DNA from: Toxoplasma gondii ME49
Taxonomy: Eukaryota; Apicomplexa; Conoidasida; Eucoccidiorida; Sarcocystidae
Direction: 5' to 3'
Length of the DNA stretch: 64,000 nt
Assembly: GCF_000006565.2 (NCBI RefSeq)
Contig: NC_031479.1
Span: forward strand, 1-64,000
The first letter of the stretch is position 1. The number at the start of each line of letters is the position of its first letter. The notes beneath the pieces are model-generated. The model saw only the letters and a program-made list of their open reading frames with translations. It did no database searches and had not been told where the DNA came from. The translations under genes and the position numbers were made by a program. This document shows, one piece after another, positions 1-11,227 of this stretch.

Positions 1-1106
1 AACCCTAAACCTAAAAACCCTAAACCCTAAACCCTAAACCCTAAAACCCTAAACCCTAAAACCCTAAAACCCTAAAACCCTAAACCCTAAACCCTAAACC
101 CTAAACCCTAAACCCTAAACCCTAAACCCTAAAACCCTAAACCCTAAACCCTAAACCCTAAACCCTAAACCCTAAACCCTAAACCCTAAACCCTAAACCC
201 TAAACCCTAAACCCTAAACCCTAAACCCTAAACCCTAAACCCTAAACCCTAAACCCTAAACCCTAAACCCTAAACCCTAAACCCTAAACCCTAAACCCTA
301 AACCCTAAACCCTAAACCCTAAACCCTAAACCCTAAACCCTAAACCCTAAACCCTAAACCCTAAACCCTAAACCCTAAACCCTAAACCCTAAACCCTAAA
401 CCCTAAACCCTAAACCCTAAACCCTAAACCCTAAACCCTAAACCCTAAACCCTAAACCCTAAACCCTAAACCCTAAACCCTAAACCCTAAACCCTAAACC
501 CTAAACCCTAAACCCTAAACCCTAAACCCTAAACCCTAAACCCTAAACCCTAAACCCTAAACCCTAAACCCTAAACCCTAAACCCTAAACCCTAAACCCT
601 AAACCCTAAACCCTAAACCCTAAACCCTAAACCCTAAACCCTAAACCCTAAACCCTAAACCCTAAACCCTAAACCCTAAACCCTAAACCCTAAACCCTAA
701 ACCCTAAACCCTAAACCCTAAACCCTAAACCCTAAACCCTAAACCCTAAACCCTAAACCCTAAACCCTAAACCCTAAACCCTAAACCCTAAACCCTAAAC
801 CCTAAACCCTAAAACCCTAAACCCTAAAAACCCTAAACCCTAAAAACCCTAAACCCTAAAAACCCTAAACCCTAAAAACCCTAAACCCTAAAAACCCTAA
901 ACCCTAAAAACCCTAAACCCTAAAAACCCTAAACCCTAAAAACCCTAAACCCTAAAAACCCTAAACCCTAAAAACCCTAAACCCTAAAAACCCTAAACCC
1001 TAAAAACCCTAAACCCTAAAAACCCTAAACCCTAAACCCTAAACCCTAAAACCCTAAAAAAAAACCCTAAACCCTAAACCCTAAACCCTAAACCCTAAAC
1101 CCTAAA
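1..1106. repeat. Telomere repeat array, CCCTAAA
   Basis: Continuous head-to-tail CCCTAAA heptamers, the C-rich strand read 5' to 3' from the chromosome end, so the G-rich 3' overhang strand would be TTTAGGG. Occasional octamers (CCCTAAAA) occur near the distal end (about 10-80, 130) and a long-A variant occurs near 1050-1065. The distal 800 bases are almost perfectly regular, while the proximal 300 bases are variant-rich, as expected if telomerase renews the distal part and old variants persist proximally. The junction with non-telomeric DNA is at 1106/1107 and is abrupt. This heptamer is shared by apicomplexan coccidia, plants, many green algae and some other protists. Confidence 0.99.
814..1030. 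repeat. Proximal telomere 16-bp higher-order repeat
   Basis: Within the telomere, heptamers alternate with a nonamer so that the unit becomes ccctaaaccctaaaaa (7 + 9 = 16 bp). This unit is repeated about 13 times in perfect register before plain heptamers resume near 1025. Such a regular compound unit is better explained by recombination or slippage amplification of a variant pair than by a telomerase template error at each step (inference). Confidence 0.9.
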
Positions 1107-2753
1107 CATGCGAAAAACCACGCTTCACCCGTTCCTCCAGGTAGGCCAGACTGTCATACCGTCCCGACCCCTGTTGCGCCGCCACACGCAACACGTCCAC
1201 ACATCGTGCCAGACTCGAACTGGACTTCTGGCCTCTCTGACACACGGTATCCGTCCTCGCTCCCGCCACCACTGCGTCCGCCGTCAACCCAACACACCTC
1301 GTTGCACCGTGTACCCGAACCCTAATCTCGACATGTAGTGACAGCTGCGTCGGACGACAGAACACGCCTGTTCGCTGTCGCGTACATCCAGTGCCTGCAC
1401 ACTCCCAGAAAAACATACCGCAACAGCACTAGTCAGCGACACATACTCCAGCACATCTCACCCATCCCTGTGTCAGCACACAGGCTGTCATACTCGCCGA
1501 CGCGTCTCGGGCCGCGACCGCCCCGTACCATATCGACAGCAACTGTGACAGAGTGAAATCGGATCTCCAGCTCTACCGTGGACGAGTCGTCTTGCCTATC
1601 CTGGGCACGCGATGCATTTGACGCCACGCTCCAACGCATGGTCGCGTCGCCTCCGCCCTTTCCGCTGCCTATACACGCTGCTACGTTCTGCCAAATGCAC
1701 AAGCGCAGATCACGCCTCCTCATCCCCTCGCACCTTCTCCTTCTGTTGTCAGCAACAGCCGAGCCTCAAATCCACTGACTGTCGACATGCGAAAAACCAC
1801 GCTTCACCCGTTCCTCCTGGCATCCCAGACTGTCATACCGTCCCGACCCCTGTGGCCCCGCCACACGCAACACGTCCACACATCGTGCCAGACTCGAACT
1901 GGACTTCTGGCCTCTCTGACACACGGTATCCGTCCTCGCTCCCGCCACCACTGTGTCCGCCGTCAACCCAACACACCTCGTTGCACCGTGTACCCGAACC
2001 CTAATGTCGACATGTAGTGACAGCTGCGTCGGACGACAGAACACGCCTGTTCGCCGTCGCGTACCTCCAGTGCCTGCACACTCCCAGAAAAACATACCGC
2101 AACAGCACTAGTCAGCGACACATACTCCAGCACATCTCACCCATCCCTGTGTCAGCACACAGGCTGTCATACTCGCCGACGCGTCTGGGGCTGCGACCGC
2201 CCCGTACCATATCGACAGCAACTGTGACAGAGTGAAATCGGATCTCCAGCTCTACCGTGGACGAGTCGTCTTGCCTATCCTGGGCACGCGGTGCATTTGA
2301 CGGAAGGCCCCAACGCATGATCACGTCACCTCCGCCATCCCCGCTGCCTATACACGCTGCTACGTTCTGCCGAACACACAAGCGCAGATCACGCCTCCTC
2401 ATCCCCTCGCACCTTCTCCTTCTGTTGTCAGCAGCAGCCGACCCGCGAATCCACTGACTGTCGACATGCGAAAAACCACGCTTCACCCGTTCCTCCAGGT
2501 AGGCCAGACTGTCATACCGTCCCGACCCCTGTTGCGCCGCCACACGCAACACGTCCACACATCGTGCCAGACTCGAACTGGACTTCTGGCCTCTCTGACA
2601 CACGGTATCCGTCCTCGCTCCCGCCACCACTGCGTCCGCCGTCAACCCAACACACCTCGTTGCACCGTGTACCCGAACCCTAATCTCGACATGTAGTGAC
2701 AGCTGCGTCGGACGACAGAACACGCCTGTTCGCTGTCGCGTACCTCCAGTGCC
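1107..2753. repeat. Telomere-adjacent satellite, 679-bp period, high-identity copies
   Basis: Three head-to-tail copies start at 1108, 1787 and 2466, exactly 679 bp apart. The third keeps high identity to about 2753 and then becomes divergent. Each 679-bp unit is itself a dimer: the segment near 1431-1490 aligns with that near 1770-1830, sharing CGACA, TCACCC and CTGTCATAC blocks in the same order, giving a base monomer of about 340 bp. A satellite of about 350 bp is known in Toxoplasma subtelomeres; whether this is the same family needs alignment. The minus-strand open frame 2112-2798 (228 codons, upstream end not ATG-defined) is not kept in the other copies, which carry stops, so I do not call a gene. 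Confidence 0.93.
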
Positions 2754-3660
2754 AGCGCACGCCCACGCGCCCAACCGTTCCGCAGCAACACTAGTCAACG
2801 GTGTTGACTCCAGGATGTGTCACCCGTCTCTATGTCGTCACGCATAGTGTGTTTCCCCGGGGAGACATGTTGTGGCTGCACGCACAGTATGTCCACAAGT
2901 CCTGCCAAAATGATGTAGGACTGTTTTTTTTGACGCGGATTAAACGAGCCTGTACGCGCTAGACAATGCCGCTGATGCCGAGCGGGGGCACTTCACCGTG
3001 GTGGTTTTATCACTAGTGGTTTCAACATGGTGTCAGGATTTTGTCAGACGATAGAACACGTTTGATCGTCCTCGCGTACTTCAGACGCCCGGAGGTGCCC
3101 GGTCATATCGCGGAAATACAAGATGACACGGAGTCGAGCGCGTCTCACTTGTTCGTGCATGGACACCCTGACTGTCGCACCATATCGAAACGTGTAGCGC
3201 TTTCACACGCAACACGTGGAACATTCGGGACAGAGTGAAATCAAATTTGTTGCTAGACTAAGCCTTCGTGTATTTGTCTGTTGGGGATAATCGGTGCCTG
3301 TGACACATGCCGGGAACGTCTCATTACCGAGCCTCAATCTCCGGTAGTTTCAACGTGATCTGAAGTTGGCATCGAGCCGCGACAGACGCCTGTTCGCCCT
3401 CTCCTACATTCGGTGTCCAGGCAATCCCATCCATACTGGTATGTCACTTTTCACTGAAACAAAGGCAAGCACGTCTCATTCGCTCCTCTATGTAATCAGA
3501 CATTTATACCATACCAAAACATGTGGCGCCGTCGGACGCAGTACATCGCATCCTCGTAAGCAAATGCTGTCGGATCTCCGGATCGGGGGCAGATTATCGT
3601 ACGTGCCGGAGCGGATCCGTAGTACCTCTGACGCGAGTCCGAGACGGCTCAACACATAGC
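2754..3660. repeat. Decayed continuation of the ~340-bp satellite
   Basis: Diverged monomers continue inward. The block with GACGA/CAGAACACG at 2705-2735 recurs at about 3040-3062 (CAGACGATAGAACACG) and again at about 3382-3400 (CGCGACAGACGCCTG), spaced about 330-340 bp. The TCTCAC to CTGTC block recurs near 2815, 3145 and 3475. Indels and substitutions are frequent, and the pattern fades after about 3660. High identity near the telomere and decay inward is the usual outcome of end-proximal homogenisation. Confidence 0.7.
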
Positions 3661-5720
3661 GTTCACCTCCTGTAGTATCTGCACGGTGTGAGTTCACGCT
3701 GGACCGCACCTATCCACGCGCTGCGGCTTCCCCCAGTGTAATATGGAGCGGTGGCTGAGTGACTTTGCAGCACGGTCGTCCCCTTTGGTGACGTTATCTC
3801 CGACCGCCAACTGGGGCGCATCAACTCACGCGCGGGGTGCCCGTACATGACTAAACCCCGTGATGGTGGCGACGCAGCAGGTTGCGTTCTTCTCCTGCAG
3901 ACGCGAACGTGAGGAGCAGCTCATCTCCCTCTCACAACAAAAGCAGAGTAGTCTCCACATGGGTTTTTTTCCAAGAACCCACAGAATCATACACAGGCGA
4001 CCCGCTCCAACAACTCGCTGTTCCTTGATGAGACATGTTAGCTCCAGCTAGGAAAAGAAACCCCTCTGCGAACCCTCCTCCCGACGACGACAGTCGCCGC
4101 TGGAGATGTCGGTGAGCGTCACGGTTTAGGTTTTAGCGTCTGACCTTGTCTCCATCTCCGCTGTGTTTATCCAGAGATTAAGGAAGCGATGTGAGATCTG
4201 GTCCGCGGACGGTCGAAAGAAGCACCGGTTCTGCGTTATCGGCTGAGCATCGAGCTCCTATGCCGAGAGAAAATTTCAACATTTTGCGTCACGGAGTGTG
4301 GATGATGAAGCGAGGGAACGAGTGAACATGAGTATCCAACGTGGGTGTGCTGTTCTCGTGCGATCCCGTCAATGGTGCAAGTGCCGCCAATAGCAGTGAC
4401 CGATAGGGGCGGAGTCATTCTGATGCATGATTAGCAGAACAAAGTGGCGTTTCGAGAGGCAGAGCCATCAGTTACTCTTTAGCTATTCGTTACCGACGGA
4501 TGTTCCGACAATCTTTTTCAGCGACAGCACACCACCAGCATGCGCAAGCTACCACGAGGTGGGTGACTCAGAAGGCAAATGCTGAGACATATAAACTGGT
4601 TTCCCCATTTCAATGTCTAGCCACTCCCTGGCAGTTCACATAGATGTGGTGACTCCACAATCTGTAGTAGCGTTTCCGCGTGTATTGTTCGGACATCAGT
4701 CAGCAGGTTCCGTCCGTTCCCATATCATGCGATAAGGCAGTGTGACGAAGCCTACGAATACCTCTCGTGGCCATTAACCACACATGGGGCCACTTGCGGC
4801 ACTAGTTCAATGAGAGGAGAGGAAGGTGGAATTGTCGAATGAACGTGTTTTTCTGCAAATCATGTGAACCCTCTGTGCAGGCTATGCAGTTCCGTCTATT
4901 CTCACATACATCGGCGTAGTTCGAAGGAAACGTGAAATTGACACTGTTGTCCCTTAAGAGAAACCATATGAGATGCTGCCTCTGTTCCAGCTTACACCAC
5001 TACAGCCCAGCGGCATTTCGTGGTTGCATGCGCTTACCCTCTGTGGCATACGCAAGAAGCACGTGACATAGGAATGTGAGGTCCGAGGGACATATTGAGA
5101 TACATGCAGGAACGAAGCCACCTCCTTTTTGATGGTACCGATGACATGAAAACACTGACTGGCGGTATATTTAGAGTGGAGTCCAACGGGCACCCACACT
5201 ATAGGGCGGATGCGACAAGCACTTGATCCATTTTCTGTCTGAATGGAAGGCTTGGCTTAGGCAGTATTCAGCGGCGACTGTTAGCCCCTTCAGTGCTTCA
5301 GGTCTGGGCTCCTAGTCAACGATGTATGAATAGCAGGCAGTCAGTACTCCGGTCCATATTCTGCGATCGAACTCCCTGCGAGAGAGATACACGGATGATG
5401 CCTCTTACGGAGTAATGTCCAGCCAGTTGGACATCCAGTTTGTGGACTTTCTGGTGGCTCATATCCATGGAGTCGGGCCTCTGTCAAGGTGCACAGCTCA
5501 GCCTGGTCCACGAGGGCGGTTTCACGTTGGCAGCTTCCGCTTGCATCGAATCTTTGAATTTGTGAGTTATACATGAGGGATGGATTCTCTTGAGCAGGTA
5601 GATAAAGTACATATGATGTTGTAAGTATGCATCTAGAGAAATCCAATACTCCAAAAGATTTATACGTGGCGGCGGAGATCGGCGAGTCCAGAGACCAGCA
5701 TAAGCTTACTGACGTGACGT
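3661..5720. other. Unassigned single-copy DNA, no gene recognised
   Basis: No repeat family, RNA gene or recognisable protein was found. All open frames here are short, mostly under 100 codons, and none shows a family motif. This is the start of the island separating the telomere-adjacent satellite from the internal repeat blocks. Confidence 0.5.
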
Positions 5721-5975
5721 ATGGCAGTTGTCACTGTTTTTTTGTGTTGCGTAGTGCACAGGTTCAGTTCCTCCATGCCACATTTCGTCGACATTGCAAC
5801 GACAATTCAAGAGCAGTACCTCTCGCACTTTTTTCCTAGGCCTTCCACTGTGCATCTGTACTCGACCTGTTCGTCCAATAACTTTCTGTTTGGCCAATGT
5901 CAGCCATCCTACATGTCAACAAAGCCATCCCGTTCACGTAGGAATTGCGTCCGTGAACTCAATCCTTATATCTGA
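5721..5975 (+). CDS. Short ORF with signal-peptide-like N-terminus, unassigned
   Basis: An ATG-initiated frame of 84 codons. Residues 2-11 (AVVTVFLCCV) are strongly hydrophobic and followed by a polar stretch, which could be a signal peptide. The rest is rich in Ser, Pro and Tyr with several Cys. No family was recognised. Other frames overlap it (5627-5839 and 5794-6006 on the same strand), so the reading frame is not secure. It may be a chance ORF or a first exon of a spliced gene; there is no neighbouring evidence either way. Confidence 0.15.
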   Translation: MAVVTVFLCCVVHRFSSSMPHFVDIATTIQEQYLSHFFPRPSTVHLYSTCSSNNFLFGQCQPSYMSTKPSRSRRNCVRELNPYI

Positions 5976-8331
5976 TATAGAACGAACCCGATTGTGCACA
6001 GTATGAACTTAAATTGACGACTCGAGTAAATACGAGCCTTGCAAGTGTTAATTATGTCCACCTGTGCATCTAAGATGATACTCGATTATATGTGATAGGC
6101 GGTAATTTCCCGGCTAAATCAACATCACAAAAGTTGCGACGGGCAGCGGCAAAAAAGACGTCGTTAACAGGGAGCGGGGTATACATCACTGCTCCCCGAT
6201 AAGCCCGACAGACCCTTTGCGCCAAATGATTCCAAAGCGCGGTGTATCCTCAACAACAGATCATGTCGAAGTTGTGGCGACGCCATGACAGAGTCACCCT
6301 CAACATTATAAGCGAGCGACTGCGGTGCGACAATATTCGACGCACATGGTTGCAGTTCCACTCATTTACTACACGCAGGATTGTTCTCGAAATCGACTTT
6401 CAGTAGATTTGAGGAACAGTGGTTGCTGAAAGGCGCTGGAGTCACCCAACAGCAGCAAGACTGACTGCGCAAGAAAGAACCGTGCTCACTGGGGGGACGG
6501 TTCACGGACCATGTCATAATGGTACTCTGTACAGAGCAAGACTTCTGTCCCGAGTCAACTTGATTTCTTTTCTTTAGTGCTTCTTTTGTCTAAACATGCA
6601 AATTTGCCCTTTAGTAAGAAACCACTATAAACATCGTAACTGATGTTGGGTGTTTGCCGGACCAGCATTAACTGTGCGATGAAAATAAAGAAACCTTTTC
6701 AAGTCGCAGAAATGCCGCCCGTCGATGAACACACTGCCATGTTTTTATGAAAAAAATACGCGGTATTTTCTGGGTCAATGCTTGGTGTGAGAGATCGTAC
6801 CATAATAACCTGAGTCGGTTGACATCCGAGAAAAGGAAATTCCCGTCGTTGTTATTTGCATATAGACCACCCCCTTCCAGGATGTGTTCGTGGGCGTTGG
6901 TTCGCCGCTGCAGGCAACGTGGGTCGTATACAGTCATGAATGGTGTCTCCAACATTTCTGCGGTGCCAGTGTTAAAGACAATTTCAAACCCACTCTTGTT
7001 ACGAACCCAGATGCGACATTAAGGAGGGGATAATTGGGCGAGGAATGTTCAGTGAGCAAAGTATGCAGTAGCAATTAACAGTTTCATTCCGAATATGACT
7101 TTTGCTCCTTCATCGAATTGCCACAACGTCCTTTAGGAAAATGCACTGGTCCCTAAATAATATATTGCTAATCGCATCACACAACCGCATATTATATTGA
7201 GGGCGCACACACACGAGAGTAGACAGTGTCGGATTCCAAGCTTGGGCGTCCACGAGATCGATTCATCAAAAACAAATCTCACCAGCGCCTGAAGCAGAGA
7301 AGGAACCACCTTCGGGGATACCGTGATAGAGGAGCAAGAAAAACCATGTCTCAAAGAATGATAGCCAAATCACCGCATCACGTCTTCGTATCTGGAAATT
7401 CGGAAACAATCCCTTAACGCAAGTACCGCGAATCCAACGGTTTTTCGAGGACATTCAGCTATCTCCGCCGGCACTATCCAGCTAAAAAACACAAAGCCAG
7501 ATAGTATCCTACCACACTGTCGCTTTTTTCTGCTCTCTGTCTCCTACCTCGCAATTGCAGACTCGGTGCACGCTTCACTCCCATTCGTGTACGTAGCCAT
7601 AAGCATGCGAATGGGACTTACGTAAGGCACACCTCTTTTACTTACCAGCTGCGACGACAAACACACGGGCAACACTATGGAGTACCGTATAACCAGGAGT
7701 TGTGATACAGAAACGAGCTGTATTTGCAGCGCATGTTGGCCAACGAAACATACCGGCTGGGAAATAATAATGACGGCACCGGCCTACGCGTAAAGCTGCG
7801 TGTGGCAGACCAGTGCATTTCTGTAGATCAGACACGAATTAGTGCTGCATCGAAGGGCTTCACAAAGAAAAAAAGTTAGTGTGCCGCTAGAACCAAACGA
7901 AACAGGACTGCTGATTCTACACTACTGATAGGAAGCAGAAGAGGGAAAGCGTCACACTCGTTCATGTCCCGAAACGACGTGTGGAAGACTCTGGATATCG
8001 CAGCACCGCCTGTGTGCAATAAAGGTAAGAGGAAGCCTAGAAAAAAGGCTTTGTTAGCGATGCGTCGGTAGGCTTAGTCTGTCCTTCCAGCACATCACGC
8101 GACTGCTGAATTAAAGCGTCCTGCGACCTAAAACGTCCAGGCTTATATTGATGTTGTTATTCATCTTTTATTTATGCCGACAAAACTACCTGCAATATTC
8201 CTACCACCGCTTACTCGGCATTTCTGCTACTTGCGGCATGAGGTCCACATTCTCAATCATGATTATGCATTGAAAAAATGTTGCAGAAATGCCACTACCT
8301 GTTCTTATCTAGTTCAGGAGGCAGCTGCTGG
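5976..8331. other. Unassigned single-copy DNA with short ORFs only
   Basis: No recognised gene or repeat. The longest ATG frames are about 90 codons (for example 6747-7022, plus strand), with compositions that look like chance translation. No tRNA-like A and B box pair was seen. Confidence 0.4.
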
Positions 8332-8853
8332 TTACTCACTGACTGAGTAGGCGGACAGTAGAAGCAGCAGGTGTTCTGTTGAGAAATCGTGATGAACAAC
8401 TGAGGGAGAGCGTAGCAACTCGTACAATTGTACCACCACGTGTCGTACACCAAACGGGCCAGTGCCACTGGTAGTGGGAAGGTCGGTTCTTTGTCGCTTC
8501 CAAAAAATACGAGATAAACACAAGAGCGGAGTGAGAGGTGATTCAGTACCACTAAGATACGTGCAAAAGGAGTGTATGAGCTTTAATTTAGCAAAGTGCA
8601 CAGACGTCTCAAGAGCAAAAGCGTGGCGAAAAAGCAGACACTTCGTTTTTGCGTGCAGCCACATCACTGAGCGAGTTGAGCAAAGCCTTGCTAAAACAAT
8701 AACTTGCTTCAGTGCCGCCTTACTATCTGGAACAAACGTAAGCTCGCAACATGCACCGTCACAAAATCGTATTGTTGTACACGACATGCGAAGGTTAACA
8801 GGCAGGCCAGCCTGAGTCACAAGGGATCTCAGACGCGTGCCGGCAATCGACAA
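8332..8853. other. Open frames on both strands without a supported start
   Basis: The minus strand is open for 173 codons (8853 down to 8332), but the frame begins at TTG rather than ATG. The plus strand is open for 117 codons (8462-8815) from a GTG. Both translations look moderately protein-like and neither has a recognisable domain. An internal exon of a spliced gene is possible. I do not call a gene. Confidence 0.2.
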
Positions 8854-10564
8854 GCCACGCTTATGGCCTTGACAGCAGAGAGAGAAGAAAAAACGTTGTA
8901 TGCTTCAAAATTCAAGAGACCGCTCTGATTCATTCATTATCACAGAAGCCAAATGCGACAGCGGAAGGCGCTCTGGAGATAGTGTATTATATCAGCGTCT
9001 ATTCTGGTTCTCTTGATATCTGAAATTATGTAATATAGATTTTTAATTTTTCTTATTTCGGTGTAGATTCTCAGGCTTGCGCGTACAACCTTTGGGTGAG
9101 CAAATTGCGTTCTCGAGAGAGGTCACTCATGAATAGCGTGAACGAAAAAAAGTCGTCCTCATACTATTTTATCAACACGGCGGCAAGTCCACATTGGCTA
9201 GCTCGCAGCTTCATAACCGAGGCCTACCATCTGCCTCAACAGTGCGTCAGGACAAGTAATTTCTTACAGCGTAGGCACCACATTACAAGGTAGACAACCA
9301 GGGACTCGCATGAGAGCAGACACAGAATTGGTAGGGCAGCCTTGACACTACAAAACGCGATATGACAATGTATTTGTGCCACATTTCTTGAAATAGAAGG
9401 ACTCTGCTGGCTAGGCGTAACACAATCCAGCAGATGATAGAAACTTACAATCTGCCGGTGTACACCCCGAAAAAACGTCACTATAACTTCATTGACCAAC
9501 ATGAGCATCGCGTCGCGTAGGTGGCGACGTAGTTTGTGCGGTCAGGGTGTTGTTGGTTGTGCGCATTGGCTCAGCGCTTACTGCCTGATTGTAGATGACG
9601 AAGAGCCAACAGAAAGCAGTTTTTTCCATTGCATCATCTGTTGCGTTCTCCGACCTGTTGTTACACGGCGTAGGTAAGCAGAAGATGGTATCGACCCATG
9701 TCAGCATTGATTCGCTCACGGCCTGCACCGGTGAAGAGAAATTGTGCAACTCCAAGATGTGATTCCCAGCAGTTCGCTGCAGGCACGGTGAAACTCCAAG
9801 ACAAATGATCAACAGTAGTCCGGCTCTCTAATGAATGCCGGAGTGACACATGCGTTTAGGTTATGTCAACGCGTTACTACCTTATCAAACCCTGTAGACC
9901 CTTCTTGTGTTGAGCTCACACAGATGAATTGCTTCACAAAAAGAACTCACGAAAACAACATCCAGTGATGTGCCGTTGAGAACCTCACCACATCATGCTG
10001 CGCGGTCTACAACTACATTCTTATCATATCGTCCAGGGTCTGTGATTCCATAGAGGCGTTTGCCTAGTTGACTGTCTTCCACGCCCGGCCCTGCATTTCC
10101 ACTTTTTCGATCAGTTCATACACCATGATGCATGCTGATATACACCGAAGAAAGGATTTCATTTTGGTTCAGCGGTGCTCCCAACTTGAAGTTGGTGAGG
10201 TTTTGATTTGTTTTTTACAGCGCGAAACGCTGGCTTGCTTGACGGGCAAGACGCGTCCGTTTGTGAGTGCAGAACAGGCTAGGATGGTTGCTCTTAATTG
10301 CAGCGCATGAAGGCTGGACGCGGAAGTGGCGGCACACAGTGATTCAAGCATAACCACGATTTAGGAGAAGATGGTGTGCTACGTTAAGCAATTACGATCA
10401 GGACCAGATGACGTATTTAAGCCAGATACATTCTTCTTGAGCGAAATGATACACGGTCAAACCCCGCCGAGGCGTTCTGGAAGTAATACGTTCACCGTGA
10501 TGCAATTTGCTTGGTCATCTTGCGAATGAAATAAACATCCGCAGGCATTCGGCGACCAAAGTGG
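8854..10564. other. Unassigned DNA, partly AT-rich
   Basis: No gene or repeat recognised. A short AT-rich stretch lies around 9010-9065, in contrast to its roughly 50% GC surroundings. Open frames are short and lack motifs. Confidence 0.4.
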
Positions 10565-10924
10565 ATGGCAAGATTCTTTTTTCTGATGGCGCTTGGTGTG
10601 GCCCCCCTGAGTACCGGTACCCACATTTGTTTACTGCATTTGTGTCTCATCATGACGATGCCATTTCACCTGCACAGGGTCCGCATCTGCCTTTTCAGGA
10701 TCAACTTTATGATGTTCCTGCTCTTCCGGCTAGTGGTGGATCCGATTTCTACCTTACCAAAAGCAAGGAATGCACCTCTGTATTTAGGAGCCGAAACGTT
10801 AGCTCAGGTGTTGACAGACGGTATCCCCAGTCGTTCTACAATGCAGGCGGAGTCTTTTTCGCAAGGCGAGCTGCCGTTGACCAACCCTGCCGCACTAGCC
10901 GAGTTCTGTCATCTTTGTGGCTAA
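10565..10924 (+). CDS. Unassigned ORF with hydrophobic N-terminus
   Basis: An ATG-initiated frame of 119 codons. Residues 3-15 (RFFFLMALGVAPL) could serve as a signal peptide, and further hydrophobic residues follow to about residue 57. The C-terminal half is more polar and ends in CHLCG. A second plus-strand frame is open over the same DNA (10507-10950, 147 codons from TTG) and its translation also looks protein-like, so the true frame is undecided. It lies about 300 bp upstream of, and on the same strand as, the tyrosine-recombinase relic, so it could be another part of that decayed element; I see no reverse-transcriptase, RNase H or DNA-binding motif in it. Confidence 0.2.
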   Translation: MARFFFLMALGVAPLSTGTHICLLHLCLIMTMPFHLHRVRICLFRINFMMFLLFRLVVDPISTLPKARNAPLYLGAETLAQVLTDGIPSRSTMQAESFSQGELPLTNPAALAEFCHLCG

Positions 10925-11227
10925 TACCGAAATTCCCGGGAAGTTCATGAACAACTGGTGGCTCGATGCAGAGGAGAAATGCAGTCTTATCTGTCACAAT
11001 AATCTATCAGTGTGCAGTCACTGCACCCATGTCACCGCGTACAGTCTTCAAGAACACATGAAAGGAAACAGTCATGGTCAATATTAAGCGAGAAGTCATG
11101 AAACAAATTCTACGGCCAAATTGCCAGCAGGTTCCGTAACATAACAAGGAAGCAATCTGCGCCCCTAGATGTGAGTTGAACATGTAGTACTTTGCATGTT
11201 CATCAGCGAAGCACACATTTTGTGATT

